From DATLXU01 sp035575515 (GTDB lineage: Bacteria > Acidobacteriota > Blastocatellia > UBA7656): a stretch of 64,000 nucleotides of DNA. The DNA lies in assembly GCA_035575515.1 (NCBI GenBank), contig DATLXU010000127.1, positions 1 to 64,000 on the forward strand. Reading direction: 5' to 3'. Below are positions 7,374-15,893 of the stretch, in pieces. A program made the translations under genes and the position numbers. Under the pieces are notes generated by a model. It worked only from the letters and a program-made list of their open reading frames with translations. It made no database searches and was not told the origin of the DNA. Positions within the stretch are counted from its first letter, which is position 1, and every line of letters begins with the position of its first letter.

Positions 7374-8744
7374 TCAAACCTGCCGAAACTGCTCAACATC
7401 TATGCTGAACTTTTTTGCGAGGCGGTAAATCATCTTGCGCGTAATCTTCGCTTCCATAGCCGCTTCCGACACATTTCCTTTGTGACGGCGCAGCAACTCG
7501 ACGAGGAAGGTTTTTTCGAGGGCTTCCGATTGCCTGTCCCTCATCGTTTGAAATGAAAGCTCGGCCTCCAATTCGCCTTTCAAATAATCGGGCAGGTCAT
7601 CCATCTCAACCGAATTGCGTTCGCCAAGCAGCACGGCGTGTTGAATCACGTTCTGCAACTCGCGCACGTTGCCCGGCCAGTCGTATGTCAGAAATAGCTG
7701 CATCACTTCAGGCGACAGCCCGCAAAGCTCCTGCCGATACTGACGGCAAAAAGCGCGCAGGAAATGATTCGCAAGAAGCGCGATGTCTTCGCGGCGCTCG
7801 CGCAGCGCGGGCAACTGCACGGTGATGACGTTCAGGCGATAATATAAATCCTCGCGGAAATTCTTCGCCGCAATCTCCGCGCGCACGTCACGACTCGTCG
7901 CCGAGATCACTCGAATATCAACCGGGATAATCTTTTCCGAGCCTAGCTTTCTCAGTTCGCGCTCTTGAAGCGCGCGAAGCAGCTTCGCCTGCAAAGCAAG
8001 CGGAAGCTCGCCTATCTCATCAAGAAAAAGAGTGCCCGTGTGCGCAAGCTCAAGCAGTCCGCGCGTCGCTTGATTTGCTCCCGTGAACGCGCCACGCTCG
8101 TGGCCGAACAATTCGCTCTCCAAAAGATTTTCAGGCAGCGCGGCGCAGTCAACGGCGACAAACGGCTTGTCAAGACGAAAGCTGTGCGCGTGAATCGTGC
8201 GCGCTACAAGTTCTTTGCCCGTGCCCGTCTCGCCGAGCACTAGTATATTCGCATCGCTGCGGCAAACCTTTTGAAGCGTGCTGAAAACCTTTTGCATCGC
8301 CGCGCTTGTGCCGATGATTTTGTCGAAGCCCAGATTTGCAGTGAGTTGTTCGCGAAGAGAAAGATTTTCCTCTTGCAGGCTTTTATGGTTGAGCGCGCGT
8401 TCTGCAACGAGGCGAAGCTGGTCGGCAGTGAAAGGCTTCGCCAGATAATCGAAAGCGCCGCGCTTGACGGCTTCGACTGCCGTGTCGAGCGCGGCATAGG
8501 CCGTGAACATTATTATCATCATCGCCGGATCAATCGCGCGCGCGAGCGTGACTATCTCCATACCGCTTCGGCCCGGCATCTTCAAATCAACGAAGAAAAG
8601 ATCAACTCGGCTCGACTTTAAAATCTTCAACGCCTCTGCGCCGTCCGATGCGGTCACAACTTCGTAGCCCGCTCGCTCAAGGATTTTGCGGCAACTGATG
8701 AGAATCTCTTTCTCGTCATCCGCGACCAGTATCCGAGAAGCCAT
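7374..8744 (-). CDS. NtrC-family sigma-54-dependent response regulator
   Basis: The protein has 456 residues in three domains. The receiver (1-120) has the acidic pocket ADDE and phospho-acceptor Asp53 in VDLKMPG. The AAA+ activator domain (about 145-370) has the Walker A motif GETGTGKE, the sigma-54 contact loop GAFTGA and the arginine-rich DLYYRLNV region. A Fis-type helix-turn-helix lies at the C-terminus (GNVSEAAMEAKITRKMIYRL). It activates transcription by sigma-54 polymerase once phosphorylated, presumably by the kinase encoded 5 bases upstream. A ribosome binding site GGAGG precedes the ATG. Candidate targets with sigma-54 promoters lie at 30331 and 39194; which regulator serves which is unknown. 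Confidence 0.94.
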   Translation of the reverse strand: MASRILVADDEKEILISCRKILERAGYEVVTASDGAEALKILKSSRVDLFFVDLKMPGRSGMEIVTLARAIDPAMMIIMFTAYAALDTAVEAVKRGAFDYLAKPFTADQLRLVAERALNHKSLQEENLSLREQLTANLGFDKIIGTSAAMQKVFSTLQKVCRSDANILVLGETGTGKELVARTIHAHSFRLDKPFVAVDCAALPENLLESELFGHERGAFTGANQATRGLLELAHTGTLFLDEIGELPLALQAKLLRALQERELRKLGSEKIIPVDIRVISATSRDVRAEIAAKNFREDLYYRLNVITVQLPALRERREDIALLANHFLRAFCRQYRQELCGLSPEVMQLFLTYDWPGNVRELQNVIQHAVLLGERNSVEMDDLPDYLKGELEAELSFQTMRDRQSEALEKTFLVELLRRHKGNVSEAAMEAKITRKMIYRLAKKFSIDVEQFRQV

Positions 8745-8749
8745 AACAG

Positions 8750-10762
8750 TTATTCCTCCGTCGGCAACGTTATCGTGAAAGTCGTCCCTTTGCCCGGAAC
8801 GCTTTCAACCACAATCGTTCCCTGATGCTCTCTGATGATTCCGTGAGCGATTGAAAGCCCAAGCCCCGTGCCCTTGCCCACTTCCTTCGTAGTGAAGAAC
8901 GGATCGAATATGCGCGCGAGATTTTCTTTCTCAATTCCGATGCCTGTGTCTGAAATCTCTAATCGCACGAAGCGCGACTGTTCATCGTGCGCGGCACGAA
9001 CACGGAGCATTCCCCCACCGGGCATCGCGTCTATCGCGTTGCGATAGAGGTTTTCGAGCGCGCGCATCAATGCCTGCTCGTCGGCGCAAACGCGAGGCAA
9101 CGCTGCCTCTGCCTCTATTTCCAACGAGACGCCGTGCGCTTTTATCGTCTCGCGCACGGGCGCGAAGCTGCTTTCAACGACTCGATCAATCGCAACCGGC
9201 TTGAGGTTGCGAACCTGCGGGCGCGAAAACATCAACAGGTTATTCGTTATTCTTGCGATACGTTCGGATTGCGCGACTACAGCTTCGAGGTCTTCGCGTC
9301 CGCTTGCGGAAATATTCTCTTCGCCGTCTGAAAGCAGGAAGCTCGCTCGGCTCAGGATTGTCGTCGCCGGATTATTTATTTCATGAGCCACGCCAGCGGC
9401 GAGCTGGCCGATTGCTGCCAGCTTCGACGCTTGCATCAACTGATGATTGGCCCGCTCAATTTCGCGTTCCTGTTTTCGGATAATCACGCTCGCGCCGCGC
9501 ACCACGAAGCCGATCATGAAAGTTGAAAGAGCGACCATGCCTGTGAAGATTGAAAAGATGGTAATGATGCGTTTGCGGATGTGACGGTCGAGGATTTCGC
9601 GAGTGCCGTAGAATTCGATTTCACCCAAACCCGCATCGTCCAAAGAAACGTTGTTGATGAGAAAGTATTTCTCTGCGGCCACCTGCGACAGTCCGTTTGT
9701 CGCGGAAAGCTCTTCGAGCCGCTGGTTAATCTCGCCGTCGTCGGCAATCTCGAACGTGGCCGCATCGCCTGCTGCGGCAATGCGCACCATTCTCAACTCC
9801 GGTATGTGGCCAAAGCTTGAGAGCGCGCGTTGAAGGAAATTCTTTCGCGCGATTACCTGCGGCAGCGTTTCGCCCCTGTGCCCCAGATAATCTGCGTTGG
9901 CGCGCACGAACTCCGCGAGGCGATTGCTGCTTGCGCGGATGCTTGTCAGATACTCGGTTTTTTCCGTCTGTGTAATGACCAGTATCATCACGCTCGCAAG
10001 CAGTATAAAAGTTACCTGCAGGGCGACAAAGACTCTGTCGAATAGATCGCGGCCAATCTCGCCGATGGCGAGCGCGAACGTAAAGAGCGCGAGCGACCAG
10101 GTGAATTGCTCAAGGTTCCAGATTATCGTCGAAACTCGCAGGCTGGTTTCGGAATAAGAAACGAGATGCAGCGATGCTGCTGCAAAAAGGATTATCAGCG
10201 CGCTTCTCGCAAAGTTGCGCTTGCCGAGCGGATGGAGGTAGAACGAAACAAGAGCGAAGCTGACTAGCAACAGGTTGAGCACGTCAAGCGCAAAACCTGC
10301 AATCGAGTAGAGTTCGATGATCTGCCGCGCGGGCGCAACAAGCAACATCGCGATTATCAGCCAGAGAATCGCTAGCAGCCGCAAAGGCAGCGAGCGATTC
10401 TTGCGCGAGATTTCGGAATCGTGATTGATAGCCGGGCGCTCGTATGCGCTCGCAACGAGCATCAGCCACGCGCTTGCCCAGAATGCGTGAATGATAAGAT
10501 TGAAAGTGCTTTCGGAGAACGAAACTCGGAAGAAGAAGTAGGCTCCGGCAAAGATTGCTCCGCAGGCGAAAGATGCGCCGAGACAGACGAAAGCCAGAAG
10601 CAGGTAAAGGCGGTCTCTTGAGATTGAATCAACCGTGCGCGCGCGCCAGCTTCTCAGAATGACGAGTACGATGACCCCGCACAAGAGCAGGTCGAACAGG
10701 TTGAAGACGAACCTGTTGTCGAATGTGCGAGAGAACAACTCGACCTCACCGAGATACTCCAT
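8750..10762 (-). CDS. Membrane histidine kinase paired with the NtrC-type regulator
   Basis: This 670-residue sensor has about eight hydrophobic helices in residues 20-275, a roughly 115-residue region probably outside the membrane (280-395), another membrane span, and a cytoplasmic transmitter. The transmitter has the H-box GVAHEINNPATTIL with His460, an N-box NLYRNAIDAM, G1 DTGIGI, F-box FDPFFTTKE and G2 GKGTGLGL. The ligand is not evident. It forms an operon with the response regulator downstream (5-base gap). Two CRP/FNR-type sites precede it, at about -41 and -63 from a plausible start site, so its expression probably responds to a global respiratory or carbon signal. Confidence 0.93.
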   Translation of the reverse strand: MEYLGEVELFSRTFDNRFVFNLFDLLLCGVIVLVILRSWRARTVDSISRDRLYLLLAFVCLGASFACGAIFAGAYFFFRVSFSESTFNLIIHAFWASAWLMLVASAYERPAINHDSEISRKNRSLPLRLLAILWLIIAMLLVAPARQIIELYSIAGFALDVLNLLLVSFALVSFYLHPLGKRNFARSALIILFAAASLHLVSYSETSLRVSTIIWNLEQFTWSLALFTFALAIGEIGRDLFDRVFVALQVTFILLASVMILVITQTEKTEYLTSIRASSNRLAEFVRANADYLGHRGETLPQVIARKNFLQRALSSFGHIPELRMVRIAAAGDAATFEIADDGEINQRLEELSATNGLSQVAAEKYFLINNVSLDDAGLGEIEFYGTREILDRHIRKRIITIFSIFTGMVALSTFMIGFVVRGASVIIRKQEREIERANHQLMQASKLAAIGQLAAGVAHEINNPATTILSRASFLLSDGEENISASGREDLEAVVAQSERIARITNNLLMFSRPQVRNLKPVAIDRVVESSFAPVRETIKAHGVSLEIEAEAALPRVCADEQALMRALENLYRNAIDAMPGGGMLRVRAAHDEQSRFVRLEISDTGIGIEKENLARIFDPFFTTKEVGKGTGLGLSIAHGIIREHQGTIVVESVPGKGTTFTITLPTEE

Positions 10763-10863
10763 AAAAGCCCTTTCGAGGCGCTGACCTGCGAAACTGATTC
10801 ATTCGGGAATATACTTCCAGCATCTCTGTACTGCTGCTATATCACATTTTCCGCAAAAGAGGC

Positions 10864-10879
10864 TGTGACGGCTGTCACA
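10864..10879. promoter_or_regulatory. CRP/FNR-family operator, proximal (perfect TGTGA-N6-TCACA)
   Basis: TGTGACGGCTGTCACA is a perfect palindromic match to the CRP half-sites TGTGA and TCACA with a 6-base spacer. It sits about 100 bases upstream of the histidine kinase start. A plausible minus-strand -10 element (GATATA, complement of 10838-10843) would place its centre close to -41, the classic class II activator position. Confidence 0.72.
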
Positions 10880-10885
10880 TCTGTT

Positions 10886-10901
10886 TCTGACATGCATCAC
10901 A
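10886..10901. promoter_or_regulatory. CRP/FNR-family operator, distal (TGTGA-N6-TCAGA on minus strand)
   Basis: On the minus strand this reads TGTGATGCATGTCAGA, one mismatch from the TGTGA-N6-TCACA consensus. Its centre is 22 bp upstream of the proximal site, about two helical turns, so both would lie on the same DNA face. Confidence 0.6.
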
Positions 10902-10956
10902 GTTTTTGATTGAATCGGCAGGGATCGAAAGAGCGGATTGATAAACGTGAAGCCCT

Positions 10957-11011
10957 GAGTCGAGCTTTCAGGCTACTTCCTTGAAGAGCAAACTGCCTGA
11001 AGGCCCGACTC
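10957..11011. repeat. 17-bp imperfect inverted repeat downstream of the octahaem cytochrome
   Basis: The arms 10957-10973 and 10995-11011 pair over 17 positions with one mismatch and one wobble, around a 21-base loop. The repeat begins 38 bases after the stop of the last gene of the large nitrate operon (minus strand). No T-run follows. It may mark the 3' end of the operon transcript, as a Rho-assisted terminator or a stabilising hairpin. Confidence 0.5.
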
Positions 11012-11048
11012 ATATCCTCTTACATAACTTCTCGCGGCTGCGCGACGC

Positions 11049-12389
11049 TCACTGCTTGTAACGTTGCTTGTAGAAGTCCAGAATCTTCTGAAGCTCGGCG
11101 GGATTGAATCCCTTCCTCCATTTATGAAACTCGCTCGATATTACCTTCTCAGTCACGCCCGGCTCGACCTCTTCGGCTTCGGGCAGAAACTCGTTGTAGA
11201 ACAACTTCGCCACCTCGTAGAAGCCGTGCCATTGCGTGTAGTCCGGTCCCATCATTGACGTGCCCATGCGAGCGCGTCTGCCCTGATGATGCCACAACTC
11301 GTAATAAGTCCATTCAATCTTCTCATCGAAGGGCGTGGCTGTGAGCTTGCCGTCGGCGCGCAGCTTGTCAATTATCGCCTTCGCGGGCCGCGCGAACTTT
11401 TCGTTGTAGAGGTCAACGGCGTTGTCGTACTGCTTGTAGAAATTCTCGACCCACCCGGCAGCGTGACAATTCGAGCAGACATCCTGCATCGCCGCGCGCC
11501 GCTTCTCCCAGTTCTCCTGCTTTATTGAAATTGCTGGCCTGAGCGTCCAGCTTATGCGCGAGCCTACGTCATGTGTGACCTCTTGCGTCGAGGTCGCGCT
11601 CATGTGACAGGTCGCGCAGGTCGGCGCGGCGGTGTAGTCTTTGCCGACCACCCACGATTTCTTTTCGAGATTCATCTTCGAGATGTTCGCGCGGAATTGA
11701 ATGCCGTGCTTCGACTCGTTGTAGATTTCAATCTGCGGGTGGTCTGGTCCCATGTGGCACTTGCCGCAGTTTTCAGGCTGGCGCGCCACCGCCGAAGAGA
11801 ACGAATGCCGCCCGTGACAAGCGGCGCAACTGCCCTTCGAGCCGTCAGGGTTTACGCGCCCTATGCCGCTGTTGGGCCACGTGCTCGCGTCAAACTTCCC
11901 TTCGCCGTTGTACTTGACGGTCGAACCGTGACACTGCATGCATCCGTTGATGGCCGCTGCGCCGCCTTCGACCACTTCGCCTAAAACATTATCGAGCGAG
12001 CCTATGAAGCTTGCGGCCTGCGCGTGATGCGATGCCTCAAATTCTTTCACTTCTTTCTTGTGGCAGCGGTTGCAGTAGTTCGGCGTGACGATGACGGCGA
12101 TCTTGTTTCCATAATGCTCGAACGTAGCCGGGTCGCCTTCGTTCGCTCGGTGGCACGAGTAGCAATCAACTCCTGCGCGATGATGCGCGCTGCCTTTCCA
12201 CTGTTCGACGACGCCGGGCGTTGTGTTTTCGTGGCATTGCAGGCACAGCTTGCCTTCTTTTGAAATCACAGGTTGCTTTTGAGCCTGCGAAGACGCGGCT
12301 GACGTGTTTGTCTCCGATACAAACATCGAGACGAAAAACACCGCGCTAACCAGAAGCAGAACCCTCCTTGTTGAACGATTGCTCTCCAT
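11049..12389 (-). CDS. Octahaem cytochrome c of the hydroxylamine oxidoreductase (HAO) family
   Basis: This 446-residue exported protein has a hydrophobic N-terminal segment (about 10-27) and eight CXXCH motifs at about residues 49, 76, 106, 150, 188, 208, 258 and 305. The stretch KDYTAAPTCATCHMSATSTQ and the later MMGPDYTQWHGFYE are characteristic of octahaem HAO-family proteins. In such enzymes the family either oxidises hydroxylamine or reduces nitrite/hydroxylamine. Classic HAO has a tyrosine crosslinked to its active haem; Tyr384 in DYTQWHG is the only candidate I can see, and I cannot align it by eye. It follows the actF-narK gene by 9 bases and is the last gene of the nar-act operon, which suggests it handles nitrite made by NarGHI. 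Direction of catalysis is inference. Confidence 0.85.
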   Translation of the reverse strand: MESNRSTRRVLLLVSAVFFVSMFVSETNTSAASSQAQKQPVISKEGKLCLQCHENTTPGVVEQWKGSAHHRAGVDCYSCHRANEGDPATFEHYGNKIAVIVTPNYCNRCHKKEVKEFEASHHAQAASFIGSLDNVLGEVVEGGAAAINGCMQCHGSTVKYNGEGKFDASTWPNSGIGRVNPDGSKGSCAACHGRHSFSSAVARQPENCGKCHMGPDHPQIEIYNESKHGIQFRANISKMNLEKKSWVVGKDYTAAPTCATCHMSATSTQEVTHDVGSRISWTLRPAISIKQENWEKRRAAMQDVCSNCHAAGWVENFYKQYDNAVDLYNEKFARPAKAIIDKLRADGKLTATPFDEKIEWTYYELWHHQGRRARMGTSMMGPDYTQWHGFYEVAKLFYNEFLPEAEEVEPGVTEKVISSEFHKWRKGFNPAELQKILDFYKQRYKQ

Positions 12390-12398
12390 GATGTCTCC

Positions 12399-14759
12399 TT
12401 AAATCGCCGCTTCGCGCTCTTCGCCTTCGCGCCGCAGGAAGACAAAATAATTCGTCGCAAGACAAATCAACGCGAAGCCTGAAAGGAAAATGAATCCGAG
12501 CGCGTATGAACCGGTCTGACCTTTGATCAATCCAAGCACGAGCGGCGGGAAGAATCCCCCAAGCCCGCCAGCCGCGCCTACAAGCCCCGTGACCGTGCCC
12601 GTCTCGCGCGGGAAGTATTCAGGCACGAGCTTGAATACCGCGCCGTTGCCTAATCCCAGAAGCGATGCTGTGCCCAACGCTCCAATCGTGAAAATGAAGA
12701 TCGCATTTGAAGTCATGCCGAGTGCGAATATTGAAATCGATCCAAGCACAGGCATCAAGACCGAAGCTCCGCCGTAACGGTCAGCGAGCCAGCCGCCAAT
12801 GGGCCGCATCGCCGTCGCGATTATCACGAATCCCGCGACTCGCGCGCCTGCATCCGTCGGCGTGAGCGAGAAGATGTCTTTGAGCAGCGTCGGCAGGTAT
12901 ATGCTTAACGCGACGAACCCTCCGAACGTGAGGAAGTAGAAAAGCGAAAGCGCCCACGCCAGCCGCTCTCGCTTGAGTATGCTTAAGTATTCGCGGAATT
13001 TTTTCGGCTCAACTTTCACATCGGCGTTGCGAGCCGCGAGCAAAAAGATAATCCCAAAGATTGCAGCCGCCGCGCCGAAAGCCCAGAACGGGACTCGCCA
13101 ATCCGAAGTAGCAGCGACAATTGCGGGCGCGCCGAACACGGCGATTGACTGGCCGATGTTTCCGACGCCGTAGATGCCGAGCGCCGTGCCCTGCTGCTTT
13201 GCCGGAAACCATTTCGACACGAACGCGACGCCAACCGAGAAGCTCGTGCCCGCAACGCCAATCAAAAATCCCCACGCGACGAGCAAGCCGTAAGAAGCCG
13301 TGAAACTGGCTCCCAGAGCCGGTATCAGGCAAAATAGCAGCAAGAATCCGAAGACAATTCGCCCGCCGAATTTGTCTGCGAGTATGCCCATCGGGATTCG
13401 CCCGATTGATCCCAAAAGCACGGGCACGGCAATCAGCAGCGATGTTTGAAAAGCCGTCAGCCCGTACATTTCGCGGAAGCGCGGGGCGAGCGCGCCTATG
13501 AGTCCCCACACCGAAAAGCTGATCGCGAATGCGATGGTCGCAAGAGCGAGTTGGCGGTTCGACCTTTTATCAATGCCGAATCTTTGCTCAGGCGTTTCGA
13601 ACGAATGAAGCGCGAGGCTCTCGACCAGGTAAGGGTCGTGCGTCGGCACGAGCGGAACTTGCCTGAGCGCGGCAAGCACGGTTTGAATGAACAACGATGC
13701 GAAGCCCAGGACCAAAGCCACATCAACAACCCCGATCATCCACGAAGCGCCAGACGTTGGGAGTATCATTAAGTACAAGTCAAGCCAGTGGCCTGCGAGC
13801 ACGATTATGCAGGCCGTCATCAGCCACGACTCGTTGCGCTTCGCCTTGCGCGAAATCAACATCAGGAACGGAATGACCCAGTTCAAAAAGAGGTTCGCCA
13901 GAAACAGCGCGCGCCATCCCGGCGTTGCGGTTTGCTTCAGGTAAAAGACAGTCTCTTCGGGCAGGTTGGCGTAGTAAATGAGCAGGTACTGCGAAAGCCA
14001 GATGTACGCCCAGAAGGTTGAGAACCCGAAAAGCAACTTGCCCATATTGTGCAGGTGGTCTTCGTTCACCTGATTGAGGAATCCGTGACGGCGCAAAAAG
14101 ATTATCGCAAGCGTGATTGCGGCGACGCCGCTAAGGAACAAGCCCGCGAAGCAATAGAAAGCGTATATTGTGCTGTAGAATTCCGGTTCAAGCGACATCA
14201 GCCAGTCGAAGCTCGCAAGCGAAAATGTGATGGCGAAGACTGCGAGAAACGCTGCGGAAATCTTCTTGCTTCGATCTGTATGCTCCAGTTTTCCGTCCCT
14301 GTCCTGCGCGCGTGACTCGCGCCAGAGCAATCTTGCGAAAACGACCCACAGCGCCAATACGACCGCCATCCGCGCGAAGAAGAACGGCGTGTTCAAAAAC
14401 GTCGCTTTCGCTTTCATCGCTTCTGAAGTTACAGCGATGCCATGCGACCACTCGTAAATCGAATGCCTGCCGAAAAATATCGCGAGCATCAAGACTGCGC
14501 CGACGGGCAGGTAAGTCATCATCGCTTCGGGCACACGGCGGATGGCCGCGCTCCAACCTGCGTTCGATACGTGCTGGATGCTCACGAAGACGATTGCGCC
14601 GAGCGCGAGCGTCAGAAAATAAAATGAGTTCAACAAAAAGCTCGGCCACAGGCGCGCGTCATCTGTAATGAATCCCGCGATGAAGCCAAGCACACCTGCG
14701 CCAAGCATTGCGATTAGAATTTTCTGCGCGCGGCTTTCGATGAATGGAGTCTGCTGCAT
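12399..14759 (-). CDS. Fusion protein: ACIII subunit ActF joined to a NarK nitrate/nitrite transporter
   Basis: This single 786-residue frame holds two complete membrane proteins. Residues 1 to about 385 match ActF, the NrfD-like quinone-site subunit of alternative complex III; landmarks are FDWLMSLEPEFYSTIYAFY, LLFGFSTFWAYIWLSQY and VPTHDPYLVESL. Residues about 402-786 are a full 12-span NarK-type carrier. Arg454 (GRIPMG) and Arg652 (MRPIGG) match the substrate-binding arginines. Both nitrate signature stretches are present: GVAGTSFSVGVAFVSKWFP (501-519) and the second at about 702-739 ending GGLGGFFPP. The junction is near nucleotide 13590. An even number of ActF spans would leave its C-terminus in the cytoplasm, where NarK begins, so the topology is compatible. 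It lies 28 bases after actE. Confidence 0.93.
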   Translation of the reverse strand: MQQTPFIESRAQKILIAMLGAGVLGFIAGFITDDARLWPSFLLNSFYFLTLALGAIVFVSIQHVSNAGWSAAIRRVPEAMMTYLPVGAVLMLAIFFGRHSIYEWSHGIAVTSEAMKAKATFLNTPFFFARMAVVLALWVVFARLLWRESRAQDRDGKLEHTDRSKKISAAFLAVFAITFSLASFDWLMSLEPEFYSTIYAFYCFAGLFLSGVAAITLAIIFLRRHGFLNQVNEDHLHNMGKLLFGFSTFWAYIWLSQYLLIYYANLPEETVFYLKQTATPGWRALFLANLFLNWVIPFLMLISRKAKRNESWLMTACIIVLAGHWLDLYLMILPTSGASWMIGVVDVALVLGFASLFIQTVLAALRQVPLVPTHDPYLVESLALHSFETPEQRFGIDKRSNRQLALATIAFAISFSVWGLIGALAPRFREMYGLTAFQTSLLIAVPVLLGSIGRIPMGILADKFGGRIVFGFLLLFCLIPALGASFTASYGLLVAWGFLIGVAGTSFSVGVAFVSKWFPAKQQGTALGIYGVGNIGQSIAVFGAPAIVAATSDWRVPFWAFGAAAAIFGIIFLLAARNADVKVEPKKFREYLSILKRERLAWALSLFYFLTFGGFVALSIYLPTLLKDIFSLTPTDAGARVAGFVIIATAMRPIGGWLADRYGGASVLMPVLGSISIFALGMTSNAIFIFTIGALGTASLLGLGNGAVFKLVPEYFPRETGTVTGLVGAAGGLGGFFPPLVLGLIKGQTGSYALGFIFLSGFALICLATNYFVFLRREGEEREAAI

Positions 14760-14787
14760 AAATCAATCTCTCCGTTGCGATGTCTGA

Positions 14788-15351
14788 CTACAGCTTCCCT
14801 TGCAGTTTGCGGATGTAAAGAATCACCTTCCAGCGGTCGTCGTAAGACACAAGCCCGGCGTGCGACGGCATGTTGTTACGGCCAAGCGTGATGACATGAA
14901 ACATATTTCCGTCGGCGAGCGACTTCGATTTATCTGTCAGATAAGAAGGCGGATTGGGGTATTTCGGAATAATCGGTCCGTCGCCCGCCCCCGTCGCGCC
15001 GTGACAGACAGCGCAGTAATTCGTAAAGATAAACTCCCCGCGAGCCAAGTTTTCGGGCGTCGCTTCAAATGGGTTTTTCAACTCGCGGCCCGCGCGCTCG
15101 GCTTCATCCGTGCCCGGCCCATAATGAAACGGCTTGAAGCCTCGCGGGATAGTTCCCGGCACGGGCGGCTGCTCGGTCATCCCATTTGGCAGAACAGGAT
15201 TCGGCGTTTGCGATAGATAAGCCGGTGAGTATTGCATCTGCGTCGGCCATTCAAGATTTCGTTTAGTCACGTCGCGGCTCATCATATAAATTCCGCCAAG
15301 CACGACCGCCGGCAACAAGAAAACCGAAAGCCATGAAAAAAATTTTTTCAT
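14788..15351 (-). CDS. actE: ActE, monohaem cytochrome c subunit of alternative complex III
   Basis: This 187-residue protein has an N-terminal hydrophobic anchor or signal (FFSWLSVFLLPAVVLGGIYM) and one haem motif CAVCHG in a class I cytochrome fold (FTNYCAVCHGATGAGDGP). A later methionine in GRNNMPSHAGLVS is the likely sixth ligand. The preceding segment LSQTPNPVLPNGMTEQPPVP is typical of ActE. It is a periplasmic subunit of ACIII that passes electrons from the pentahaem ActA towards soluble carriers or oxidase. The start overlaps the end of actD by 4 bases. Confidence 0.9.
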   Translation of the reverse strand: MKKFFSWLSVFLLPAVVLGGIYMMSRDVTKRNLEWPTQMQYSPAYLSQTPNPVLPNGMTEQPPVPGTIPRGFKPFHYGPGTDEAERAGRELKNPFEATPENLARGEFIFTNYCAVCHGATGAGDGPIIPKYPNPPSYLTDKSKSLADGNMFHVITLGRNNMPSHAGLVSYDDRWKVILYIRKLQGKL

Positions 15352-15893
15352 ACGAATTCATCCCCTTCGATCACTTTAATCGCGCCGTGCTTTGCAAATA
15401 GCTTCATCGCGCGCCGCACATCGAACGACGCGTCCGATTGCCTCAGCACAAGCACGAAGCGATCATCCGTCACGCGATCAAAGACCAGTCGCTTGCTGAA
15501 CAGCCAGAGGCGATTGCGGATGAGCAATACGCCGATGGCTATCAGTCCTGAAAACAAGACCATCAACTCGAATGTCACCGGAATGAAAAGCGGAAATGAG
15601 TTGAACGGCTTGCCTCCGACGTTCAACGGCCAATCATAAACCGATGTGTAGACTTGAAGCCCCAATCCAAACGCCAAACCGATTGAACCAGCGATGAACG
15701 CTATCCACGTGAGGCGCGAACGGCGCAGGCCGACCGCCTGATCCAACCCGTGCACAGGAAACGGCGTGTATGCGTCGTGGATTTCAAATCCGGCCTCGCG
15801 CGCCTCGACGGCTGCTGCGAGCAAATCTTCTTCGCGCTTGAAGAAGGCCGCCGTGTAGCGCGTGTTGATTGATTCTCTTCTAACGGCGTGCAT
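15348..15893 (-). CDS. actD: ActD, DUF3341 membrane subunit of alternative complex III
   Basis: The 181-residue protein carries a soluble N-terminal part with the DUF3341 signature (TAAFFKREEDLLAAAVEAREAG, then IHDAYTPFPVHGLDQAVGLR). Two membrane helices (about 62-85 and 108-130) and a C-terminal soluble tail follow. Known ActD subunits have exactly this layout and sit at the cytoplasmic side of the ActC/ActF pair. It overlaps the end of actC by 14 bases and actE by 4 bases, implying translational coupling. Confidence 0.9.
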   Translation of the reverse strand: MHAVRRESINTRYTAAFFKREEDLLAAAVEAREAGFEIHDAYTPFPVHGLDQAVGLRRSRLTWIAFIAGSIGLAFGLGLQVYTSVYDWPLNVGGKPFNSFPLFIPVTFELMVLFSGLIAIGVLLIRNRLWLFSKRLVFDRVTDDRFVLVLRQSDASFDVRRAMKLFAKHGAIKVIEGDEFV

